A stretch of DNA of 26,940 bases from an uncultured Clostridia bacterium (GTDB lineage: Bacteria > Bacillota > Clostridia > Lachnospirales > CAMVHY01). The notes beneath the pieces were generated by a model. The model did not search any database. It was not told where the DNA came from and was given only the letters and a program-made list of their open reading frames with translations. Both the position numbers and the translations under genes were made by a program. This document shows, one piece after another, positions 8,790 through 17,323 of this stretch (positions within the stretch are counted from its first letter, which is position 1; each line of letters opens with the position of its first letter). The stretch spans positions 1-26,940 of the forward strand of contig CAMKTI010000011.1 in NCBI GenBank assembly GCA_946415665.1, written 5' to 3'.

Positions 8790-11018
8790 ATGAAAAAACT
8801 AGATGCAAGTGAAAAAAAGCGACGCAGGTTAAATATAAAATTATATTTGCTTGCGGTTATTTTTTTGTTTATAATAGTTGCGTTGACTTGCAGAGTCGCG
8901 TTTATAAAAATAAAACATGGCGCGGATTATGAAAAAAAAGCAATGGTTCAAAGGTTAAATAAAGGCTTGGATTTAATTACGAGTGCGAATCGCGGAAGCA
9001 TATTTGATAGAAATTTAAAAGTTATAGCTGCGAGCAACACGGTTTATAATTTAATTTTAGATATAAGAATTTTGGCTGATCAGGAAAGAAAAGAACTTGA
9101 TAAAATTTTTTCTGAAGTCAGTAAGTTTTTTGGTCTAGATATAAAAGATTTAAATAATTACTTGGCAAGAGATAAAAATAATGAATTGGTAAATGATACG
9201 CATTATTTAGTTGCGAAGAAAGATATATCGCGAAAAAAAATGACTGAGTTTGATAAAAAAAATCTTAAGGGGATATATTTTGAAGCGACGACAAAAAGAT
9301 TTTATGCGCATAATGATCTTGCGTCGCAAGTAATTGGATTTATTCGCGGAGATGAATTGTGTGGGCTAGAAAAAAAGTATAATAATTATTTAACTGGTGT
9401 GTCAGGGCGGATTATAAGAAAGTATGATATGCAAAATAATATTTTTTCGCGAAATATTGAGCCACAAGATGGATATTCGCTTGTTACGACTTTGGATATT
9501 AATATTCAAAAGTTTGCTCAGGAAGAAGTTGAAAAAGTTGGCGAGGAAAACGAAGCAAAACACGCTGCGATTATAGTAATGAATCCAAAAACTGGCGAAA
9601 TAATTGCAATGGCACAGTATCCTGATTTTGATTTAAATAATCCGATGGATGTGAATGGAATTTCGAGTCAAAAAATAAAATCTGAGTTGTTAAATTTAAA
9701 AAGTGACGAGCAGCTAAATAATTTATATAGTATCTGGAATAATTTTTGCATTAATGGAACGTTTGAATCAGGTTCGATTTTTAAGCCAATTGTAGTTTCG
9801 ATGGCGTTGGAACAAAATGTTATTAATAAAAATTCGAGTTTTTATTGTTCAGGTGTAACAAAAGTTGCTGACACGAAAATTCGTTGTTGGAAAAGAAATG
9901 GGCATGGAGCACAAGATATTACACATGTTTTGTCTAATTCGTGTAATTCCGGTATGATTCAGATAATACAGAGATTAGGACGCGAAAAATTTTATAAATA
10001 TCAGAGAGATTTTGGTTATGGAGAAAAAACAGGGATTGATTTGCCGGCCGAGTTGTCAGCGAAAAGTTTGATTTATGATTTAGAAAAATTAAATCCGGTT
10101 GAGCTTGCAACTTGTTCGATGGGTCAAGGTTTTAATAATACACCGATTCAAGCTTTAAATGCTTTTGCCGCAGTTATAAACGGTGGAAATTTAATGCAGC
10201 CGTATTTGGTTTCGGAAATAATTGACAGTGATTCGAATGTGATAAAAAAAAATGAGCCAAAAGTTATAAAAAAAGTGATTTCGCAAGAAACTTCGGATTT
10301 TGTTAGAACGGCTTTAAAAAATGTTTTGACAGAAGGTACGGCAAAGACAGGAATTATTGAAGGATATAACATAGGTGGAAAAACTGGAACAGGCGAACAG
10401 GGAAAACGTGGAAGTGGAATTCATACTTATTCTTTTATTGGATATTTAACTGTTGAAGAGCCAAGATATATTGCAATGGCTTTGATTGATCGGCCACCAA
10501 AAGAAAAAATTCCGTCGGCTGTGCCTAGTATAAAAAATATTTTTGAGAAAATAATTAAATATAAGCAGATTCAGTCTGAGTCAGAAAATAAAAATTTAGT
10601 TGAAGAAAGTTTATTAATTGATGATTTTAAAGGCAAAAATGTGAAAGAAGTTATAAAAAAATTAAATGAGCAAAATTTGGATTATGAAGTTGTTGGATCA
10701 GAAGGAATTTATGTTGCGAATCAAATGCCAATTGCAAGAACTTTAATTGAAAATGGTGTAAAAGTTTATTTATATTTATCGGATGAGAAAAAAGATGAGA
10801 AGTTAAAATTAATTTCTGTGCCGAATGTCTTGGATTTAAATATCGAGCAGGCTATGGATTTGTTGAAAAAAAATAATTTTGAGTATGTTATTGTGAATAA
10901 AAAAAATGAAGATGATGAAGATGATGAGAGTAATAATAAGTTAAAAGTCGTAGAGCAAATGCCAGAAGCAGGAGTTAAATTAGAATCTGGTACGCAAATA
11001 AGATTAAAAGTAAAATAA
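8790..11018 (+). CDS. Class B penicillin-binding protein with two PASTA domains (FtsI/SpoVD type)
   Basis: A peptidoglycan transpeptidase of about 742 residues. It has an N-terminal membrane helix (residues 18-37), a PBP dimerisation domain (opening with TSANRGSIFDRN), and a transpeptidase domain with the active-site serine in GSIFK (Ser about 329), SCN (about 384-386) and KTGTG (about 531). Two C-terminal PASTA domains follow (about 607-665 and 673-742). Vegetative FtsI/PBP2x carries two PASTA domains and SpoVD usually one, so septal FtsI is slightly favoured, although clostridial copies in this position are often annotated SpoVD. ATG 8790 is preferred over GTG 8781. An acidic insertion (DDEDDE) sits within the last PASTA domain. 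It acts on the outer face of the membrane with FtsL. Confidence 0.92.
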   Translation: MKKLDASEKKRRRLNIKLYLLAVIFLFIIVALTCRVAFIKIKHGADYEKKAMVQRLNKGLDLITSANRGSIFDRNLKVIAASNTVYNLILDIRILADQERKELDKIFSEVSKFFGLDIKDLNNYLARDKNNELVNDTHYLVAKKDISRKKMTEFDKKNLKGIYFEATTKRFYAHNDLASQVIGFIRGDELCGLEKKYNNYLTGVSGRIIRKYDMQNNIFSRNIEPQDGYSLVTTLDINIQKFAQEEVEKVGEENEAKHAAIIVMNPKTGEIIAMAQYPDFDLNNPMDVNGISSQKIKSELLNLKSDEQLNNLYSIWNNFCINGTFESGSIFKPIVVSMALEQNVINKNSSFYCSGVTKVADTKIRCWKRNGHGAQDITHVLSNSCNSGMIQIIQRLGREKFYKYQRDFGYGEKTGIDLPAELSAKSLIYDLEKLNPVELATCSMGQGFNNTPIQALNAFAAVINGGNLMQPYLVSEIIDSDSNVIKKNEPKVIKKVISQETSDFVRTALKNVLTEGTAKTGIIEGYNIGGKTGTGEQGKRGSGIHTYSFIGYLTVEEPRYIAMALIDRPPKEKIPSAVPSIKNIFEKIIKYKQIQSESENKNLVEESLLIDDFKGKNVKEVIKKLNEQNLDYEVVGSEGIYVANQMPIARTLIENGVKVYLYLSDEKKDEKLKLISVPNVLDLNIEQAMDLLKKNNFEYVIVNKKNEDDEDDESNNKLKVVEQMPEAGVKLESGTQIRLKVK

Positions 11019-11035
11019 GATTTGGAGATAGAAAA

Positions 11036-12031
11036 ATGAAAATAGAATTTGATTTTGAAAATGAATTTAGTAATACGCCTGTGCCAAATTTTTTTATAGA
11101 AAATTATATGTGTAAAGAAAACGCGATTTATTGCATGATTTATATTTATTTGTATAAAAAATATTGTGAGAGAGATTGTAATATTAGTCTAGATAGTTTG
11201 GCTAAAAAATTTGGAATGAATGAGTGGGAAATAAAAAATTGTCTTGATTATTGGATGAAAAAAAAATTAATAGAGTATAGTAATCGAAATAATAATTTGT
11301 GCTTGAAATTTATTTTTTTTGGCTTTAATGAGGGCGAGCCGAAAAAAAATATAAGTAATAATTTAAATTATATTGGTTTTGGGAAAAAAAATTTTGCTGC
11401 GAGGTCACTTTTTAATTTTGCACAGGATATGTTAGGAAAATATTTGGATTATAACGAGATGAGAATTTTATTAGGATTGCATAATGATTTTAAATTGCCG
11501 TTTGAGGTTATAGAATTTTTGATAAGCTATTGTTTAAAAAACGGAAAAAAAAATATTAATTATATAGAAAAAGTTGGAATTAATTGGGCAGACGAAAAAA
11601 TTTTTGATTTAAAAACGGCAAAAAATAAAGTGGATGATGTAAATGATTTTTTTTGTGCTATAAAAAATGCTTTGGCGATAAATAAATTAAATTCTGAGCA
11701 GAGAAAAATGATTTTGTATTGGCATAATAATTTAAGAATGGAAAAAAGTTTAATTATAGAAGCTTGTAATATGACTATGATGAAAATTGGAACACCAAAC
11801 TTTAATTATATTAAAAAAATAATTTTGAATTGGGATAAAAATGATATAAGAAAATTAGAAGAGGCAAAAAATTTTGTATGTGAGCAGAAGAGTAAAATTG
11901 ATAGTAGGAGAAAAATGTTTTGTGTTAATAGGAAAAGAAAAGGATTGCCTAGTTTTGAATATAAAAAATGGAATTTTGATGATTTAAGAAAAATAATAGA
12001 AAAAACAGGTGAGGATGACGAAGATGAGTAA
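11036..12031 (+). CDS. DnaD-domain replication initiation protein
   Basis: The 331-residue product has an N-terminal winged-helix-like region (about 20-100, with LAKKFGMNEWEIKNCLDYW as a helix-turn-helix-like stretch) and two DnaD/DnaB_2-type domains. The first is near 120-200. The second, near 205-280, ends with the family motif FNYIKKIILNWDKNDI. DnaD proteins act at the origin and in restart, remodelling DNA and helping load the replicative helicase. The start ATG 11036 follows GGAG with a normal gap. It sits 17 bases after the PBP gene and overlaps the dnaC-like gene by eight bases, so the two are probably translationally coupled. The pairing with a DnaC-like ATPase supports a loader role. 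Confidence 0.88.
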   Translation: MKIEFDFENEFSNTPVPNFFIENYMCKENAIYCMIYIYLYKKYCERDCNISLDSLAKKFGMNEWEIKNCLDYWMKKKLIEYSNRNNNLCLKFIFFGFNEGEPKKNISNNLNYIGFGKKNFAARSLFNFAQDMLGKYLDYNEMRILLGLHNDFKLPFEVIEFLISYCLKNGKKNINYIEKVGINWADEKIFDLKTAKNKVDDVNDFFCAIKNALAINKLNSEQRKMILYWHNNLRMEKSLIIEACNMTMMKIGTPNFNYIKKIILNWDKNDIRKLEEAKNFVCEQKSKIDSRRKMFCVNRKRKGLPSFEYKKWNFDDLRKIIEKTGEDDEDE

Positions 12032-12980
12032 TGATATGGATAAGATTTTTTTTAATGAGATTTTAAGAGAATATAATTTGATAAAAATAAAAAATAAAAA
12101 AAAAGATAATATGAAAAAAAAAAAATTGTACACAAGATATCCAGAGTTTGATGAATTAGAAAAGAAAGTAAGTGAAATTGGATTAAATATAGCTAAGTTG
12201 GTTTTAAAAAAATTTGATATGGGAGAGATTGAGAGATTAAAAAAAGAAAGTCAGATTTTAGTCGAAAAATATAATTTTCTTTTGAAAAAAATTGGTTTAT
12301 CTAAAAGTTATTTTGAAGTGTATGATTGTAAAATTTGTCATGATACAGGATTTATTGATAATAAAAAATGTGGTTGTCTGAAAAAAAAATTGGTTGAAAA
12401 ATATTGTAATATGTCGAGTTTGAATAGAATTTTAGAGCAAGAAAATTTTGCTAATTTTAATTTTAAATATTATAAAGGGGAAAGTTTGAGGCTAATAAAA
12501 AAAGCTTATAAATCAAGTTTGTCGTTTGTAAAATACTTTGGTGTTAAGTTTAAAAATTTATTGTTTTATGGAGATACAGGGCTTGGAAAAACTTTTTTAT
12601 GTAATTGTATAGCAAATGAAATTTTAAATATGGGGAAATCTGTTTTATATAAAACTGCGCCGGAATTATTTAAAATGCTAGATGAAATTAGATTTAGTAA
12701 TTATGAAAAAAATATAGAGCAGGAAAAAATAATTTTTGACTGTGATTTGTTAATAATTGATGATTTAGGTTCGGAATATAAAACAATGCCGTTGGAATCT
12801 GATTTGTTTAATATAATTAATATGAGATTGTTAAACAAAAAACCGGTTATTATTTCAACTAATGTGAATGCAAATGAATTGCCTGAGTTTTATACGCAAA
12901 GAATTATTTCGCGAATATACGGTTATTATAATATGTTTGAATTTGTGGGAGAAGATATAAGAATGAAAAAAAAAATGTAA
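12024..12980 (+). CDS. dnaC: DnaC/DnaI-type helicase loader ATPase
   Basis: An AAA+ ATPase of about 318 residues that should load the replicative helicase DnaB onto single-stranded DNA. It shows a Cys cluster (CKIC...CGC, about 102-118) that probably binds zinc, Walker A GDTGLGKT (about 183-190), Walker B LLIIDDLG (about 242-249), sensor 1 STN and the arginine-containing QRIISRIYG segment before a usual ending GEDIRMKKK. I choose ATG 12024, nine bases after GGTGAGG; longer in-frame starts at 12009 and 12015 overlap that site. It overlaps the stop of the DnaD-like gene and is the last gene of the operon, followed by a terminator. Confidence 0.92.
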   Translation: MSNDMDKIFFNEILREYNLIKIKNKKKDNMKKKKLYTRYPEFDELEKKVSEIGLNIAKLVLKKFDMGEIERLKKESQILVEKYNFLLKKIGLSKSYFEVYDCKICHDTGFIDNKKCGCLKKKLVEKYCNMSSLNRILEQENFANFNFKYYKGESLRLIKKAYKSSLSFVKYFGVKFKNLLFYGDTGLGKTFLCNCIANEILNMGKSVLYKTAPELFKMLDEIRFSNYEKNIEQEKIIFDCDLLIIDDLGSEYKTMPLESDLFNIINMRLLNKKPVIISTNVNANELPEFYTQRIISRIYGYYNMFEFVGEDIRMKKKM

Positions 12981-13025
12981 AGCGTTTGGAAATAAAAATT
13001 TTGGTTGAGAAAATTTTGGTTTTAG

Positions 13026-13067
13026 AAAAAATATCGTTGATAAAAATGTCGGCGATATTTTTTTTTG
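13026..13067 (+). terminator. Intrinsic terminator of the rsmH-dnaC operon
   Basis: AAAAAATATCG (13026-13036) pairs with CGATATTTTTT (13053-13063), with an inner GATA/TGTC pairing, and runs into a T tract. It lies 46 bases after the dnaC-like stop. Confidence 0.82.
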
Positions 13068-13099
13068 TGATAAAAAATTAAATAAAAATAAAAAATGTG

Positions 13100-13127
13100 T
13101 TGACATTAATTTTTTTTGTGGTAAAAT
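13100..13127 (+). promoter_or_regulatory. Promoter of the 529-residue orphan gene
   Basis: TTGACA (13100-13105), a 16-base spacer and TAAAAT (13122-13127) with an extended TGg element before the -10. A strong GGAGGGAGGAG ribosome site follows before the ATG. Confidence 0.75.
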
Positions 13128-13161
13128 ATAATTAAATAGAGTTGGAGGGAGGAGTTTTAAT

Positions 13162-14751
13162 ATGGAAATAAAAAATGGGGGGAAAAAATTGCTGTTTAAT
13201 GATTTTGAAGGAGAAGAAAATAAAAAATCTAGCAGTGAATTGGACTTTTATGTTAAATATAAAGATTTAGGACTTGATAACGAAAAGCAATATTATTGTT
13301 ATTTTTATGAAAAACCAGACACGGACAAAGATTTTGTTTTTAATAAATGTTATGTTCCAAAGATACGAAAAAATGCTCTTGGTGCATATTATGTGAATTA
13401 TAGCTGTAATAAAAATTGTGTCGGTTTACGTTTTTTTGTTGCAGATAAAGAAATAGAAAATAATAAAGCGAAAGACATGTCACCAGAGAAAAATAAAGAT
13501 GTAACTTGGTACGAAGTTAAACAAGACGAAGAAGGCAAAAAATATATTTTCAAACTCGGTTCAACTGGAACAGAATGGGAAAAGACAAATATTTCATTTG
13601 CTTATAGCGATAATCATTTTAGCGAAAAAAAACGATGGAAAATCGGGCCATACAAAAAATACGGCGATCACAAGTTCCTAACACACTTTAATAATTATAG
13701 TCAAGTTTATATAAAATGTGATAAATTCAAACAACTAATTTCAAATGACATCAACGGTTTTGAAATTGATGCAAATAATACAGAATTTACTCCAAATGTA
13801 TACGCATATGTTAAATTAAATCCGGATGGTGATTTTTATCTGGATTGGTCAGGAAATATGAAAGAAGCTCTAGCGGATGACTTTGGAACGGGAAACAATC
13901 ATAATGGTTATATGGAAGATATGTACATTTTGCGTTTTTATGTTACAAACAAAAAATTAGATATAAATGAAGGAGACAAATTTGACGAAAATAAACTGTT
14001 TGGCACAGACAATAAAATTTCTGTATTCGAAGTTCGAAGAGATAAAAGCGATAATATGGTTTTATGGCATTTAAAGAATAAAGAAAAAAATGAGTGGGAG
14101 GCTGTTGATGGTGAAGTTATCTATTACCCCATGCACTATTTGATGAAGGATGTCTTTACAGAACAAATCACATATCATTGTACAACTCAATCAGAAAATG
14201 ATATATCAAAGTCTTATACCGTAAAGGTAAAGCATTCAAGATACGATAAAGAAATCAGTGAAAATACGGTCGAAATAGAAAATGAAGTACACAAACAACA
14301 TAAAACAAACACTGATAAATCAGCTGATACAATCAAACAAAACAAAATTTTGGATTTAGATACAAAAGTTACAGAAAAAAATCTTAGCAAGCAAAGTTTG
14401 TTTACTGATAAAAATGAAATTTATATAACAGACAATGATATTAAATCTAAATTCAAAAAAATTAAGAAAAGCTATACGAAAGCTAGGTTTGGCACTGGAG
14501 CTTTAGGAATTTTTTTTGTACTTTCATTGATTTTAGCTTGGCAAATTAGTATTTATATTTTGATAGCCTCAGCGATTTTGTTGACTATGTTAATAATTTA
14601 TCTTATTGCGTTAAAAAAGAATGGTTTTGAATGCACAAAAATATTTTGTTGTTGTATGGATGTTGAAGACGAGCCACAAAAAGAAAATTTCAAAGATAAT
14701 AATCTTATCAATCCAAAATTAAATAAAACTGAAATACGTTTCAAACAATAA
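13162..14751 (+). CDS. Orphan protein: duplicated beta-rich domain and C-terminal membrane hairpin
   Basis: I do not recognise the family of this 529-residue product. Residues about 26-155 and 178-330 look like two copies of one domain. Both run through a YV(N/K) strand with GAYYV or DGDFYL, then LRFFV/LRFYV, then an EV-K/EVRRD strand, then EWE and a strand with a final aromatic pair (FAYSDNHF / YYPMHYL). A polar linker (about 340-430) leads to two close membrane helices (about 445-484), then Cys491 and a C496-C498 triplet, then a polar tail of 30 residues. There is no signal peptide. The plan matches the giant orphan gene and the 668-residue gene. ATG 13162 has an excellent ribosome site. 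Role unknown; a membrane-anchored recognition module is possible. Confidence 0.82.
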   Translation: MEIKNGGKKLLFNDFEGEENKKSSSELDFYVKYKDLGLDNEKQYYCYFYEKPDTDKDFVFNKCYVPKIRKNALGAYYVNYSCNKNCVGLRFFVADKEIENNKAKDMSPEKNKDVTWYEVKQDEEGKKYIFKLGSTGTEWEKTNISFAYSDNHFSEKKRWKIGPYKKYGDHKFLTHFNNYSQVYIKCDKFKQLISNDINGFEIDANNTEFTPNVYAYVKLNPDGDFYLDWSGNMKEALADDFGTGNNHNGYMEDMYILRFYVTNKKLDINEGDKFDENKLFGTDNKISVFEVRRDKSDNMVLWHLKNKEKNEWEAVDGEVIYYPMHYLMKDVFTEQITYHCTTQSENDISKSYTVKVKHSRYDKEISENTVEIENEVHKQHKTNTDKSADTIKQNKILDLDTKVTEKNLSKQSLFTDKNEIYITDNDIKSKFKKIKKSYTKARFGTGALGIFFVLSLILAWQISIYILIASAILLTMLIIYLIALKKNGFECTKIFCCCMDVEDEPQKENFKDNNLINPKLNKTEIRFKQ

Positions 14752-14800
14752 AGTTTCGTTTTACATGCTAAAATAAAATCACGTCAAGGGAGTGATTTAC

Positions 14801-14917
14801 GTGAAGCAAAATAAAAGAAAATTTTTGACATCAACGCTGTGTTTGGTTTTAGTTTTTGTGATGATTTTTGCGATGTCAGTGCCGTTTTTTATTTTTGTTT
14901 CAAGTTTGTTTAAGTAA
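14801..14917 (+). CDS. 38-residue hydrophobic membrane peptide
   Basis: GTG 14801 follows AAGGGAGTGA at good spacing, and an extended -10 (TGC plus TAAAAT, 14766-14774) lies just upstream. The peptide has a basic head (KQNKRK) and a single membrane helix with the sequence LCLVLVFVMIFAMSVPFF, ending SSLFK. It stops just before a strong terminator. No family is recognised. It could be a small membrane-bound partner of a neighbour, or a toxin-like peptide. The existence of the gene is supported by ribosome site, length before the terminator and composition, but not by homology. Confidence 0.5.
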   Translation: MKQNKRKFLTSTLCLVLVFVMIFAMSVPFFIFVSSLFK

Positions 14918-14921
14918 AAAT

Positions 14922-14968
14922 AAAAAATAAGGCCAGGAAAAAATATTTTTCTCGGCCTTATTTTTTTT
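14922..14968. terminator. Bidirectional terminator between convergent genes
   Basis: AAAAAATAAGGCC (14922-14934) pairs with GGCCTTATTTTTT (14954-14966), giving T tracts on both strands. It serves the small membrane peptide gene on the plus strand and overlaps the stop codon of the cyclase gene on the minus strand. Confidence 0.88.
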
Positions 14969-17087
14969 TGTTTTTAAATAATCGCCAAATATCTTTGCCA
15001 GATTTTTTTGCTTGATAAAGCGCATCGTCTGCGTTTTTATATAAATTTTTGAAATCAATTCCCGCTTCGGGATAAATTGCAACACCAACACTCGCCGATA
15101 TAACACATTTTTTATTATTTTCAACTTCGCATTTTATACTTTTTATAATTTCCTGCGCTTTAATTTCAATAAAATTATCGTCCTCGATATTTTTTACAAA
15201 GATCATAAATTCGTCGCCACCAAATCTTGCAATTATATCTGTCTTACGAAATATTTTTTTTAATTTATTTGCGACATCAATCAAAACTTTATCGCCTTTT
15301 AAATGTCCAAGATTATCATTTACACCTTTAAAATTATCTATGTCAAGCGCAAATAATACGCTCTCTTTATTTTTTCCGTCGCCAGATAAATATTCATCGA
15401 TTAATTTTTGGCTTGTAATTTTATTATATAATCCCGTCAATAAATCTATTTCTGCGTTCACTTTCAATTTTTCTTGCTCGCTTTTTAAATCATTTATGTT
15501 TTTTATTTTTCCAACAGCTTTAATTAATTTTTTATTATCTGCTCTGTCATCAAAAATTAATTTTATAAACAAACTTATCCAAATAAATTCGTGTGATTTA
15601 TTTTTCATTCTAAATTCTATTTCGTAAAAATCTTTTTCTGCGCTCAAATTTTTTACCAAATCATATAAAATTTTTATATCGTCCTCATAAATTAATTTTT
15701 TATTAATCGCGTTTTCAGGAAAATTATTAACCGGCAAATCAAATCCAAGCATTTGATTAAAATTATCATCTGAGATAGCGAGTCCTGTTTTTAAATCAAC
15801 TTCAAATATTAAACTATCTGATTCTTCGGCGATTAATTTATATTTTTCGTTACTGATTTTTAATTTATCCAAAATATTTTTTCGTTCGCTTATATCAATT
15901 ACAACACTATAAATATATTTATCGATTATTTTTCCACGCTCAGCAATCCAAATAATTTGTCCGTTTTTTTTCTTTAATCTATAAGTAACATCAAAATTAT
16001 TTTTTTCTTTTGTTTGCTCATCAATATTTTTTTTTAGCAAATCAACATCATCCAAAAAAATTATATTTACATACTTATCATCAAAAAAATTTTTTATTTC
16101 ATCGCGCTCATAATTAATCAAATTTAAAAAACCATCGCTTATATAAACCAAATCAAAATCCTTATTATTTATTCTTCTCAAAACGCCACCTGGAATATTT
16201 TCAATCAATAAATTTAATTTCTCTCCAGTTTTTTTTATCTCAAACAAATATTTTTTATTTACAAAAATAATATATCCCATCAAAAAAATTATTGCGCTCA
16301 AATCTATAAACAACAATTTTTTTGTATCGCGTAATATATTTTTTGCTTGTGCCTCCAAAATATCTTTTTCCATAATCGAAATCAAATACCAATTATTTAT
16401 TTCATTTACTCCGACAGATTTATAATTTAAAAAATAATTTTCGTTCCCCATTTTAAATTCCAAAAAACCATCACTTTTATTTTTTAAATCAGTAATTATT
16501 TTCTCTTGATCATCTTTATTTTTAAATTCCAAATCAAAAATTTTGGCTAAAAAATTATTTTGTTCAGAATCAAACTTTATTTGATTTGTGTTTTTTAAAA
16601 TTATTTCTCCTGTGTCATCCAAAAAATATTTTGCAATGCCTCCGTTTAATTCTTGATCAAAGAAACCGTCAAAACTTTTTAAATCACATTCTCCAAATAA
16701 AACTAAATTATCTTTTAAAACCATAATTACGATTTTGTCTTTTATTTCGCTGATAAAAAATTTATTTTCTACAAGCTTCTGATAATATTCTTCATTTTTG
16801 ATTTGATTTATATTTTTTATTTCTATTTTTGAAAAACGTTCGTTGGCGACAATGTTTAAATTTTTAATATTTTCGTTTTCTAGTTTTCGCTTTAAAATTT
16901 TTTTTCTAACGTCAATCTCTTTTTTAAAATCATTTATAGTTTGATTTGCATTTTGATTTAAAAAAACTTGTGCCGACTCAATTAATTTTTTGTCCAAATC
17001 AGTTACATAATCAAAAATAGAAAACATTATCAAAAAAGCAACACACAAACTCAAAATTATTATTTTTTTTGTTTCAGATTTAATCAA
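14958..17087 (-). CDS. Membrane diguanylate cyclase with extracytoplasmic sensor and PAS domains
   Basis: The 709-residue product should make cyclic di-GMP from two GTP. It has a first membrane helix (about 8-26), an extracytoplasmic region of about 230 residues ending WYLISIMEKDI (Cache-like), a second helix (about 258-276), two PAS-type domains (about 288-405 and 412-535, the first closing with VVIDISERK) and a GGDEF domain (about 540-706). The active loop is RFGGDEF (621-627). An RxxD inhibitory site (RKTD, 614-617) lies five residues before it, so product feedback is likely. There is no EAL or HD-GYP domain. The start is TTG 17087, ten bases after GGAGG. It is alone in its transcription unit. 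Its ligand is unknown. Keeping an intact c-di-GMP enzyme is notable if the genome is reducing. Confidence 0.93.
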   Translation of the reverse strand: MIKSETKKIIILSLCVAFLIMFSIFDYVTDLDKKLIESAQVFLNQNANQTINDFKKEIDVRKKILKRKLENENIKNLNIVANERFSKIEIKNINQIKNEEYYQKLVENKFFISEIKDKIVIMVLKDNLVLFGECDLKSFDGFFDQELNGGIAKYFLDDTGEIILKNTNQIKFDSEQNNFLAKIFDLEFKNKDDQEKIITDLKNKSDGFLEFKMGNENYFLNYKSVGVNEINNWYLISIMEKDILEAQAKNILRDTKKLLFIDLSAIIFLMGYIIFVNKKYLFEIKKTGEKLNLLIENIPGGVLRRINNKDFDLVYISDGFLNLINYERDEIKNFFDDKYVNIIFLDDVDLLKKNIDEQTKEKNNFDVTYRLKKKNGQIIWIAERGKIIDKYIYSVVIDISERKNILDKLKISNEKYKLIAEESDSLIFEVDLKTGLAISDDNFNQMLGFDLPVNNFPENAINKKLIYEDDIKILYDLVKNLSAEKDFYEIEFRMKNKSHEFIWISLFIKLIFDDRADNKKLIKAVGKIKNINDLKSEQEKLKVNAEIDLLTGLYNKITSQKLIDEYLSGDGKNKESVLFALDIDNFKGVNDNLGHLKGDKVLIDVANKLKKIFRKTDIIARFGGDEFMIFVKNIEDDNFIEIKAQEIIKSIKCEVENNKKCVISASVGVAIYPEAGIDFKNLYKNADDALYQAKKSGKDIWRLFKNKKK

Positions 17088-17118
17088 ACTCTTTAATCCT
17101 CCGTTTTTTTTTTACGAT

Positions 17119-17127
17119 TTTATAGCA
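17119..17127 (-). promoter_or_regulatory. Extended -10 element for the diguanylate cyclase gene
   Basis: On the minus strand TGC directly precedes TATAAA. No good -35 box is seen 17 bases upstream, so recognition would depend on the extended element. Confidence 0.35.
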
Positions 17128-17240
17128 AATAAAAAAATGATGTTTGAGAAAAAAACGGAATGCGAAGAAAAAGAATGAGTGTTTATAAACTTATTTTGAA
17201 GTGCAAGATTTTTATATTCGTATGTAAAAAAATAAAATAT

Positions 17241-17269
17241 TTGACAAGTAATATTTTTAGTGTTATAAT
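17241..17269 (+). promoter_or_regulatory. Full-consensus promoter of the kinase-like gene
   Basis: TTGACA (17241-17246), exactly 17 bases, then TATAAT (17264-17269). All twelve core bases match the sigma-A consensus, the best promoter in the window. Confidence 0.9.
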
Positions 17270-17272
17270 TAA

Positions 17273-17294
17273 AATGTGCATTGATGTACACATT
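17273..17294 (+). promoter_or_regulatory. Imperfect dyad at the transcription start of the kinase-like gene
   Basis: AATGTG (17273-17278) and CACATT (17289-17294) form a six-base inverted repeat with an inner CAT/ATG pair, four bases downstream of the -10 box, where transcription should begin. It could be an operator or the 5' hairpin of the leader. No known operator is recognised. Confidence 0.35.
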
Positions 17295-17323
17295 GTAACT
17301 AATACTTGGAGGGGTCGATATAA

